From NCBI RefSeq assembly GCF_900142095.1, contig NZ_FQZP01000021.1, forward strand, positions 1-38,937: DNA of 38,937 bases, read 5' to 3'. The notes beneath the pieces are model-generated. The model searched no databases, had not been told where the DNA came from, and worked only from the letters and a program-made list of their open reading frames with translations. Shown piece by piece: positions 32,297 to 38,937 of the stretch (its first letter is position 1; each line of letters starts with the position of its first letter). Source of the stretch: Thermoclostridium caenicola (GTDB lineage: Bacteria > Bacillota > Clostridia > DSM-8532). A program made the translations under genes and the position numbers.

Positions 32297-34838
32297 ACCT
32301 GCACAGCAGTCTTTGGGTGACGATGTCGGAATAGAGCTCCATGCCGACGGTTTCGGCGACATGAATGACATCGGCAAACCGGCCGCTCTCAGGTGCGAAT
32401 GTGGTCAGCAGGTTCTCTGCCGTTAAGATCCGGTCAGGGTTGAAGATCACATCCTGGTAGCCGTCAAAAATGGCCACATAGAAGATCCCGGATTCCACAA
32501 TGTCCTGGAAGAAATGGCTACCATAGGACAGCTCCGGCATGAAGCCCTCTTTTTTGGAGGCATACTCGCAAAGGACCTTCATATTGCATAATTCCGCGAA
32601 ATGTACCGGAACACCAAGGGACGGCGTTGTGCTCCCCCATCGGCCGGGACCTACCAGCATGGCATTCTTCCCTTTCATTGCCCTGTTGATCAGGCCAATC
32701 AGCCTGGCCACCTCATACTTTTCGCGCTCGCTCAGTTTCAGGTAGGCGCCCGCGCCGATAAAAATCACATAATCGATGGACAGGCGCACGCTTCCGCCCA
32801 TGAAATTGCCCTTGCCGGAGAAGAAGCAATCCTTCACATCCTTCAGTTCGGGTATGGTGACGGTTTTGCCCAGACCCTTGGTCTGCAGCGGGCGGCACTG
32901 GAGAAGATTGATCTTGAAGGCTTCATCCTTGAAGTTGGCCGTAAACTCGATGTCAACAGGATAATCGTATGCCTTCGAGAGCAGGGCCAGCATCTCCCGC
33001 ATGATGGCGGGAAACCTGGTTTTGGTCAGGAGCTTTCGGAAATCCAGAAGATAAGGCATCCTGAAATCCCTGTATCCCAGTTCGCGCATTCGGGCCAGGG
33101 CAACATAGTCCGGGCTTGCGAACAGCTCTTTTTCGGTTTTCAGGGGCAGGAACAAGACCTCGCCCAAATCCTTGCTTTCCAGGGCGTTCCTTGTGAACGA
33201 AAGGAGATCCAACCGATGCTGGGAGAACTTCTTCTGATCCTCCTCGCTCATCGGGGGATTCCGAAGCGGATTGTCGAGGCACACAATCTTCACATAATCC
33301 CCGTCGGTCCGATCCACCGCCCGGGTACCCATGCCAAAAACCAGGCGAAGCATCCCGGCATTCATATCGATGCTTTCATCCCACACATAGAGGTTGGTGG
33401 AAAAACCCACGCCTGCCACATGGGGGAAGAAATAATCCCCATGCTGATCCCCCGATACGCGCTGCACCAGGATGGCCATCTGTTCATCCTTCTGTGCCAG
33501 CCCTCTTTTCAGCCGGTAGGTCAGTGCATCCTCGTTCATGGTGCTGGCATAAACCGTGCGCACGGCCTGTTCAAAGGCTTCATAACGCTCCTGGGGCGTT
33601 CCCTGGTTCACGCAGAACACGCTCTGGTATTTGCCGGCGAACGCGTTTCCGAAATTATCCTCCAAGAGAGAACTGGAACGCACAATGATAGGGGACTGGC
33701 CGAAATACTCCAGCATCTGTATGAATTGCTCCTGGATATCCTTGGGAAACGTGCCGTGCAGCAGCTTTTCCTTGAGCTCCGCCGCATATTTGAAATACCC
33801 CTCGGGGGTTTTCTGCCGGATACGAAGCGTCCACCAGCCGTTCTGGACGATATAGGTGTAAAACACGTCGGAACCGATGTAAAACGAATCGTGGGGCTCC
33901 AGGCAGGATGCAAAGCGGGCGCCGCCATCAGCCTCCAGGATCTTTCTTGCCAGCAGCATGCCCACGCTTTTCCCGCCGATAAAGCCCGTACCGATTTCCC
34001 TGGAGGCGATGGCGAGAATATCCCTCAGCGTGAAATACCGGTCACACAACTTAAACATCCTGGAATCGCTGCCGATGAGCATGGACATGAGCTGCTTCTT
34101 GAGCGTTTCCTGCTCCTCATGGGGAGCGCCCAGCATGCTTTTTGCATTGTTGAAGATGGTATTCCAGTAATCCAGCCTGATCTCACCGCGGTTGATGCTG
34201 GTAAACAGCTCGGAAGCATCCGCGCTGGATGTGATGCAGACGGCCTCCTGATCCTGGATCAGGTGCGGGAAAAACATGGTCGGCGAATAGCGCTGCCAGA
34301 CCTTCAGGGGATGGATATAGGTTTTGTCGCTGATCTGGTACAGGTCCAAAAGAAGCTGGGTGGTTTCACGGATACCGGCAATGGTGCTGTAGGTATGGCA
34401 GTTGCGCATGATGGCAAAATACGCCACCGTATCCAGCTCATACAGGTAGGGACAGGTAGCCTTGAAGAAATTGCCGATCATCAAATCCGAATGCCAGTAT
34501 TCCAACAAATCCGTGAGGCAGTCGAAAACATAGAGCACCCGTCTTCCTTCTTCTTTGATCAGGTTGTGTATCTCTATGGCGAAGCTTTCAAAACCCTTGC
34601 TTGCGTCAACGTGGTAGACCTTGTCGCATCGGCCGTCCAGCACGGGTTCATGTCGGGCAAAGCGGATATAAACCATGCGCATGTTTTCCGTCCTTGCGCT
34701 TTCTGCAAAGGAATGCACCATATCCTTATAGCCTTTAAGGGTATCCACCTGCCATACCACGTTATCACCGAACCGCAGGTGATCGATAACCTGATCAAAA
34801 CCTTTCAATCCCGTGCTGACCTTGTCGAATAAATTCAT
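32295..34838 (-). CDS. PEP/pyruvate-binding (PPDK-N) protein with degenerate RecA/KaiC-like N-terminus
   Basis: 847 residues. Residues 1-200 begin STGLKGFDQVIDHLRFGDNV like KaiC/RecA ATPases, but the Walker A region reads VDTLKGYKDM and lacks GxxxxGKT. From about 285 comes the pyruvate-phosphate-dikinase ATP-grasp half: IGGKSVGMLLARKIL, VRSSSLLEDNFGNAFAGKYQ (386-405), DIEFTANF, and LLQCRPLQTKG (about 645-655). A conserved tail has GPGRWGSTTPSLGVPV (about 730-745). The phosphohistidine domain and PEP/pyruvate barrel of PPDK and PEP synthase are absent. Start ATG 34838 has GGGG at 6 nt. Reaction unknown; an ATP-dependent phosphotransfer or sensing role is inferred. Confidence 0.85.
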   Translation of the reverse strand: MNLFDKVSTGLKGFDQVIDHLRFGDNVVWQVDTLKGYKDMVHSFAESARTENMRMVYIRFARHEPVLDGRCDKVYHVDASKGFESFAIEIHNLIKEEGRRVLYVFDCLTDLLEYWHSDLMIGNFFKATCPYLYELDTVAYFAIMRNCHTYSTIAGIRETTQLLLDLYQISDKTYIHPLKVWQRYSPTMFFPHLIQDQEAVCITSSADASELFTSINRGEIRLDYWNTIFNNAKSMLGAPHEEQETLKKQLMSMLIGSDSRMFKLCDRYFTLRDILAIASREIGTGFIGGKSVGMLLARKILEADGGARFASCLEPHDSFYIGSDVFYTYIVQNGWWTLRIRQKTPEGYFKYAAELKEKLLHGTFPKDIQEQFIQMLEYFGQSPIIVRSSSLLEDNFGNAFAGKYQSVFCVNQGTPQERYEAFEQAVRTVYASTMNEDALTYRLKRGLAQKDEQMAILVQRVSGDQHGDYFFPHVAGVGFSTNLYVWDESIDMNAGMLRLVFGMGTRAVDRTDGDYVKIVCLDNPLRNPPMSEEDQKKFSQHRLDLLSFTRNALESKDLGEVLFLPLKTEKELFASPDYVALARMRELGYRDFRMPYLLDFRKLLTKTRFPAIMREMLALLSKAYDYPVDIEFTANFKDEAFKINLLQCRPLQTKGLGKTVTIPELKDVKDCFFSGKGNFMGGSVRLSIDYVIFIGAGAYLKLSEREKYEVARLIGLINRAMKGKNAMLVGPGRWGSTTPSLGVPVHFAELCNMKVLCEYASKKEGFMPELSYGSHFFQDIVESGIFYVAIFDGYQDVIFNPDRILTAENLLTTFAPESGRFADVIHVAETVGMELYSDIVTQRLLCR

Positions 34839-34921
34839 GGCACACCCCATCCTACCCGAACCGTTCGCTCTCCCGATATATGATGCCCCTAATCACACAT
34901 TAACAACAACAGGATGATACC

Positions 34922-34964
34922 ATAAAATGGGAGCTTTTCGCCAGGTGAAATGCTCCCATTTTAT
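34922..34964. terminator. Strong terminator downstream of the AAA_14 gene
   Basis: ATAAAATGGGAGC (34922-34934) is the exact complement of 34952-34964, with an inner TTTC/GAAA pair. The T-rich outer stem provides the uridine run on the minus strand. Confidence 0.75.
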
Positions 34965-35028
34965 ACATCATTTCGTATTCGCATGAAGCTACTGGATACT
35001 TTATTGACATAATGCTATAAACTGGAGA

Positions 35029-36477
35029 TCAATCGATTCCCTTGTATCCATTCTTCTCCGCATGGCCAAGAAGATATAGGAATGCAAATGCCGGAATCCG
35101 GATGATATCCTTTCCCGATTTTGATTTATAAATTCCAAAATCCCCTGTATTCTTGGTTACAACGATTGCCGCCGAAGCCTCTCCACTCATTTCGACAATT
35201 GCGTCCTCTTCGGAAATGGATACAGCTTCGCGATATTTGACTTCTATGAGGATATTCTTTATCCTGGGATAATCCACAACAATATCAATTTCCTTTCCTT
35301 TTTTACCTCCACGGTAATAACCTACCGATGCAGCCTTTTGATAATAAAATGCTGCAACATGCTTATATACGGCCGTTTCAACAACCTTCCCCATCTCCAC
35401 CGGGTCAGTCAGCAAAGATTCGTCCATTAAAACGGCATTCCGAATGGCTGCATCAGCAATATATATTTTGGGCCTAGCTTTCAGTACCCTTTTTCCTTCC
35501 ATATTTACTGGCCAGCTTTGATATATCAAATTTGCACTTTCCAGGTAACGAATATAGTTTTCGACTGTAGGTCTCGATACACCACCAAGCTCTTTTGCAA
35601 CAGCCTCTATTGAGACTATCTCAGATGATACATTGCATAGGTACAGGAATATCCGCTCCAGTTCGGTAGCATTTCTGATATTATACAGCGAAGGAAGGTC
35701 TCTTTTAAGTACCTTGTCAACCACATCTTCACGCATAATCTGTTGAGCCACCACGTCATTACCCGATAATGCCAGTTCCGGAAACCCTCCAACTTGTAGG
35801 TAACGATTAAAATGGTTTTGTACCTTGGATAGCTGCATCATTATTTGGATGCGTTCCTGTTGTGTTTTACAGGGCAGGGATGAAATCTTTAGCCCATGAG
35901 GAAGTTCAGGTTTATCCAATCCAATCAATTCACAATATTCATAAAACGATAAGGTTGGAACCTGAATGACCGTCCATCTCCCGGCACCACTTTCCTGATT
36001 CCCCCTAATCAGGGCTGGACTGGCCGAGCCTGTGGCTACCACTTTTGTGTCAGGTTGATTGTCATATATGGTTTTAAGCCATTTATCCCAGTCTTGGGCA
36101 TACTGAACTTCATCAAAGAAGTAATAACATTCTTGGTCGGCATTAATATTTTCATGGTAGCACTCCAATATCTCATGGAAACCGGCAAGTTTCAGCATAG
36201 GATGATCCATGGAAATATAGACAATCTTCTGGGGCTGCACACCGCGATTGAGGATAGCCTCAATCATCTGGTACAATATAGTGGTCTTACCGACTCTACG
36301 CGCACCCGTAAGGACAACAGTACGGCGAAGATCCCGTTGTTCCAGCCGTTTCATCGCCTCATAAAATGCAAACCGCTTATAGGTTCTGGACAGCTTTGGA
36401 TTCATGATTCCGGTTTTCCACCATGGGTTATAAGCTGTCAGTACTTTAAGAATGCCTTCCTTGCTTGTGATAGCCAT
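35029..36477 (-). CDS. AAA_14/DUF4143 P-loop ATPase with nuclease-like C-terminus
   Basis: A 482-residue ATPase of the archaeal-type AAA_14/DUF4143 family. Walker A is TGARRVGKTT (about residue 57), Walker B YYFFDEVQY, and sensor-like VATGSASPAL follows. A winged-helix segment (VAKELGGVSRPTVENYIRYL) precedes the DUF4143 domain, whose EIDIVVDYPRIKNILIEVKYRE has the D-ExK spacing of PD-(D/E)XK nucleases. ATG 36477 follows AGGAGG at 7 nt. Members are widespread, often solitary and of unknown role. The promoter carries a 28-bp palindrome, suggesting tight control. Confidence 0.9.
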   Translation of the reverse strand: MAITSKEGILKVLTAYNPWWKTGIMNPKLSRTYKRFAFYEAMKRLEQRDLRRTVVLTGARRVGKTTILYQMIEAILNRGVQPQKIVYISMDHPMLKLAGFHEILECYHENINADQECYYFFDEVQYAQDWDKWLKTIYDNQPDTKVVATGSASPALIRGNQESGAGRWTVIQVPTLSFYEYCELIGLDKPELPHGLKISSLPCKTQQERIQIMMQLSKVQNHFNRYLQVGGFPELALSGNDVVAQQIMREDVVDKVLKRDLPSLYNIRNATELERIFLYLCNVSSEIVSIEAVAKELGGVSRPTVENYIRYLESANLIYQSWPVNMEGKRVLKARPKIYIADAAIRNAVLMDESLLTDPVEMGKVVETAVYKHVAAFYYQKAASVGYYRGGKKGKEIDIVVDYPRIKNILIEVKYREAVSISEEDAIVEMSGEASAAIVVTKNTGDFGIYKSKSGKDIIRIPAFAFLYLLGHAEKNGYKGID

Positions 36478-36500
36478 GCCCCCACCTCCTTTTGACAAAT

Positions 36501-36529
36501 ATTATAACTGTAATATACATTTTTATCAA
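36501..36529 (-). promoter_or_regulatory. Promoter of the AAA_14 gene
   Basis: On the minus strand TTGATA (36529-36524) and TATAAT (36506-36501) have a 17-nt spacer. Transcription would start near 36494, leaving a leader of about 17 nt containing the ribosome site. Confidence 0.7.
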
Positions 36530-36530
36530 T

Positions 36531-36558
36531 AAAAATTATAAGTATACTTATAATTTTT
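36531..36558. promoter_or_regulatory. 28-bp perfect palindrome at the AAA_14 promoter
   Basis: The half-site AAAAATTATAAGTA is followed directly by its exact complement, with no spacer. It abuts the upstream edge of the -35 box. It could be an operator or an AT-rich cruciform. No second copy was noticed in the window. Confidence 0.7.
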
Positions 36559-36704
36559 TCAGCAATAAACCAAACTACATTTATATTTAAATGCTTAGAT
36601 GTGCATATTGCTTCTACTGAACGTCCTCCCTTTGTCTCAGCCAAAAAGATTAAGCCAAATATAAATAGTCATGGAAACTTAATCAATAGATAACCAAAAA
36701 CAAG

Positions 36705-36738
36705 CGGCATGTCATATTCTCGTCGAATAAACATGCCG
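36705..36738 (-). terminator. Terminator of the Na/Pi transporter gene
   Basis: CGGCATGT (36705-36712) pairs with ACATGCCG (36731-36738), with an inner ATTC/GAAT pair. TTGTTTTTGG follows on the minus strand. Confidence 0.7.
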
Positions 36739-36774
36739 TTCTGAAAAAGGATATCATGTATTTTACATTGTCCG

Positions 36775-38499
36775 TTACTTTGCCAACGCCTTCTCCTTTT
36801 TCTGCATCTCCTGTTCAATGGCTTTGAATGCTTCCGCTTTGCTTCCGGTGGTGGAGCGGATGGAGAAAGCGATGTTCACAATATGATCCGCCACCCTCTG
36901 TAACGAAAACAGGACGGAATAGATACTCTTTGAAACCTCAACCGGGTACATCCCTGAGCTGAGGCGCACCACGTTTTCGTCGCGCGTTGATTTGATCAGC
37001 TTTTTGACATCCTTCTGAATATTGGCTATGGTTTTCAGATTCTCGATTCTGCGATTGGCAAAGGCATCAAGCCCTAAAGTGAACATGGCGGTTATGCGGG
37101 TATAGATTGCATTGAGTTCCTCTTTGGTCTCATCCAGAAAGGCAACCTCTTTGTTCTTCATATACTTGGTTTCTTTTGCCAGGAGCACAGCATAATCGCC
37201 CAGGCGCTCGATGTCGTTGGTGACATGATGCAATCCGCCAATCAGTTTTTCGTCTTCGGGCAGTTTGGTCACCGATGAAATCTTGATGAAGAAGCTTGTC
37301 AGCTTGCTGGTCAGGAAATCAATGCGCTCTTCGATCTCGTCGATATTCTTCCTGTCGCTGGTATCGCCGGTGACCAGGGAAGAAAATGCGCGATCGAGGT
37401 TTTCTTTTGCCAGAAGCGCCATATCGTGCAACTCCCGCAAAGCCTGTTCGATGGCCACCGCAGGGGTTTGCAGGAAACGCTCGTCGATATAGGACACCTG
37501 CTGCAGCTTGTCCTGCTTGTCTTTCACCAGCCGTGTCACAAGGTTAACCAACGGATCAATAAACACCAGCAAAATCATGGTATAAACAGCGTTATATATC
37601 AGGTTGTAGGTTGCCAGACTGAACTGGGGTTTCCCCGGGAACAGGCTTTCAAAAAGGCTGACAATGGGTGTTCTGAAAATGACAAGGATAATGGAAAACA
37701 TGACTGCGCCTATCACGCTCGTGATCACGTGGAAAAGCGCGATGCGTTTGCCTTTGGCGTTTGATACAAGGGCGGCCATGATACCATCAATACAGGTTCC
37801 GATGTTCGCCCCCATCACCAGGAAAAAGGTTTGATCGATATTTTTGATAATGCCCGCCGACAAAAAAGCGATAAATACACCGGTTGCTGCCGAAGATGAC
37901 TGTATGATGACTGTAAAAAGAACACCTAATATCACCAGAAGAACGGGATTCTGCATGATATCATATTTGAACAGCTCGGAGAGTTTTACACTCAGCGACG
38001 AGTCAGCTCCGCCGATGGCCGATTTCATCACTTCCATGCCGATGAACAGCATGCCGAATCCAATTAAAAACGGCGCTATTTTATTCAGAGTTTCATTGCT
38101 GGTGGAAAAAATGATGAGAACACCAACGAACGCAACGGCAGAAAAAACATAGCTTATGTTGAAACCACCTTTACTGATGCCTGAAAGGGCAAGCAGGAAA
38201 GCCGTAACCGTCGTGCCGACTTTCGCGCCCAGGATAAATCCGGCGCCTTGTTTCACTGTCACAATATTGGCATGGGCAAGCCCGACTGTCATGACCGAAG
38301 TGGCTGAAGAAGACTGGACAAGTGCGGTGGCCCCGATTCCGATGCCATAATTCACGACCCTGTTTTTGTCCAGCTTTTTAAAAAGATTGCGTATTCCGGA
38401 TCCTGCGCTTTGCTCCAGGCCGGAACCCATCTGTTTCATACCGAACATGAAAACAGCAGCCCCGCCCAGCATCAGCAGCAAATCCATGATAATCTCCAT
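36775..38499 (-). CDS. Na/Pi cotransporter family protein with PhoU-like C-terminus
   Basis: 574 residues. The N-terminal half has about eight to nine membrane segments with the inverted-repeat QSSS motifs of the PNaS family: QSSSATSVMTVGLA (about residue 62) and QSSSAATGVFIAFLSAG (about 200). From about residue 340 to the end are PhoU-like helical repeats (DEIEERIDFLTSKLTSFF, HHVTNDIERLGDYAVLLA, RVADHIVNIAF). Predicted to move phosphate or another anion with sodium, with PhoU-like feedback. ATG 38499 has AGGAAG at 7 nt; ATG 38487 with GGAG at 6 nt is nearly as good. Confidence 0.92.
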   Translation of the reverse strand: MEIIMDLLLMLGGAAVFMFGMKQMGSGLEQSAGSGIRNLFKKLDKNRVVNYGIGIGATALVQSSSATSVMTVGLAHANIVTVKQGAGFILGAKVGTTVTAFLLALSGISKGGFNISYVFSAVAFVGVLIIFSTSNETLNKIAPFLIGFGMLFIGMEVMKSAIGGADSSLSVKLSELFKYDIMQNPVLLVILGVLFTVIIQSSSAATGVFIAFLSAGIIKNIDQTFFLVMGANIGTCIDGIMAALVSNAKGKRIALFHVITSVIGAVMFSIILVIFRTPIVSLFESLFPGKPQFSLATYNLIYNAVYTMILLVFIDPLVNLVTRLVKDKQDKLQQVSYIDERFLQTPAVAIEQALRELHDMALLAKENLDRAFSSLVTGDTSDRKNIDEIEERIDFLTSKLTSFFIKISSVTKLPEDEKLIGGLHHVTNDIERLGDYAVLLAKETKYMKNKEVAFLDETKEELNAIYTRITAMFTLGLDAFANRRIENLKTIANIQKDVKKLIKSTRDENVVRLSSGMYPVEVSKSIYSVLFSLQRVADHIVNIAFSIRSTTGSKAEAFKAIEQEMQKKEKALAK

Positions 38500-38686
38500 A
38501 TCTTTTCTTCCTGCATCAGATTTGATTGATTCAGTAATGATTGAACGGATATCATCATAATATATTATACATTAATTATTGACGGTCCAAATAAAGCCAT
38601 TATCCAGTATACCATATCCCCCTGTCCGGGCAATAACCTTTTACGAAGTAATTTTTGGCAATCGTGCCAATTTGGATATATGCCTG

Positions 38687-38812
38687 TCATCTTCTATTTT
38701 GCCCGGAATCCGGGCAAGTTTTTCGGTCCGCCGCCCCAAATCGCCTGATGTTGATAAGCGCAAGCCCGGCCAGGCATATGATGCTACCGGCTGTCTTGAA
38801 CCAGGTAATCGC
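38687..38812 (-). pseudogene. 3'-end relic of a DMT/EamA-type transporter
   Basis: The minus-strand frame AITWFKTAGSIICLAGLALI then NIRRFGAADRK ends in TGA (38687-38689). It has the form of the last membrane helix and basic tail of EamA/DMT permeases (xxTWxxxxGxxLIxxGLxLxNxRR). Upstream coding is cut off by the hairpin at 38819-38842. The rest of 38500-38937 holds only the Na/Pi leader and the two hairpins. Confidence 0.4.
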
Positions 38813-38818
38813 TCGAAA

Positions 38819-38842
38819 AAAGGGACAGTTGCCTGTCCCTTT
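38819..38842. repeat. REP-like/terminator hairpin, GGGACAG core
   Basis: AAAGGGACAG, loop TTGC, CTGTCCCTTT: a perfect 10-bp stem with the GGGAC core of the other palindromes. It sits exactly where the DMT relic loses its reading frame. Confidence 0.6.
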
Positions 38843-38853
38843 CAGATTGTCGA

Positions 38854-38891
38854 AAAACAGGCATTTTCACGTGGGTGAGAATGCCTGTTTT
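38854..38891. terminator. Long bidirectional terminator-like hairpin at the right edge
   Basis: AAAACAGGCATT (38854-38865) is the exact complement of 38880-38891, and an inner TCAC/GTGA pair extends the stem to about 17 bp. T-runs flank it on both strands. It probably ends a gene lying beyond the window. Confidence 0.7.
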
Positions 38892-38937
38892 CTTTGAAAT
38901 ATCAAAAATATAGCCCAAAATCGATAAAATAAAGGGC

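Noticed and set aside
32601..34832. 743-codon plus-strand open frame
   Set aside because: Exactly antisense to the PPDK-like gene, low complexity of composition, no ribosome site; a codon-bias shadow.
1..38937. CRISPR array, tRNA or rRNA genes
   Set aside because: No regularly spaced repeats, cloverleaf sequences or rRNA signatures were noticed on either strand.

Overview
The window reads as chromosome of an anaerobic, low-to-moderate GC Clostridia-type bacterium (Bacillota). This rests on strong GGAGG ribosome sites before nearly every gene, consensus TTGACA/TATAAT promoters, meso-diaminopimelate dehydrogenase, a clostridial-style lipoprotein ABC importer, a PutP-type Na+ symporter and a PhoU-tailed Na/Pi transporter. 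Species is not determinable by eye. No rRNA, tRNA, CRISPR array, prophage or intact insertion sequence was seen.

Layout. 0-4 kb: a polytopic membrane protein, a small VOC protein, a 3'-end relic of an ABC-2-like permease, and a six-TM methyl-accepting chemotaxis protein. 4.0-18.1 kb: the centrepiece, a 13-gene minus-strand operon running from a promoter at 18037-18065 to a long hairpin at 4011-4054. In transcription order: branched-chain-amino-acid-type (HAAT) binding lipoprotein, two permeases, two ATPases, NagB-like deaminase, creatininase-family amidohydrolase, Gfo/Idh/MocA dehydrogenase, an 823-residue PreA-GltD fusion flavoprotein, an SDR, an Ldh2-type dehydrogenase, KDPG aldolase fused to a VOC-like domain, and KDG kinase. 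Divergent from it are a short Gfo/Idh protein (apparently started by ATT), a LacI-family repressor and an atypical epimerase. A LacI-type palindrome overlaps the operon promoter. I infer import and degradation of a nitrogen-containing sugar-acid derivative, ending in KDG, KDPG, then pyruvate and glyceraldehyde-3-phosphate. The substrate is unknown.

21-27 kb is an accessory patchwork: YdeI/OmdA-like small protein, RidA, GntR relic, an unknown lipoprotein plus membrane-protein pair, an HNH endonuclease with a possible PUA/EVE-like reader domain, a truncated second RidA, an orphan RelB/DinJ-like antitoxin with a long C-terminal extension, and a gamma-glutamylcyclotransferase-like protein.

27-39 kb: a large cytoplasmic parallel beta-helix protein, diaminopimelate dehydrogenase, PutP (probably frameshifted at its N-terminus), an 847-residue protein joining a degenerate RecA/KaiC-like domain to a PPDK-type ATP-binding domain, an AAA_14/DUF4143 ATPase with a 28-bp perfect palindrome at its promoter, a Na/Pi transporter, and a DMT-transporter 3' relic at the right edge. 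Small palindromes sharing the GGGAC(G/A)GTT core recur through 29-39 kb and look like REP elements.
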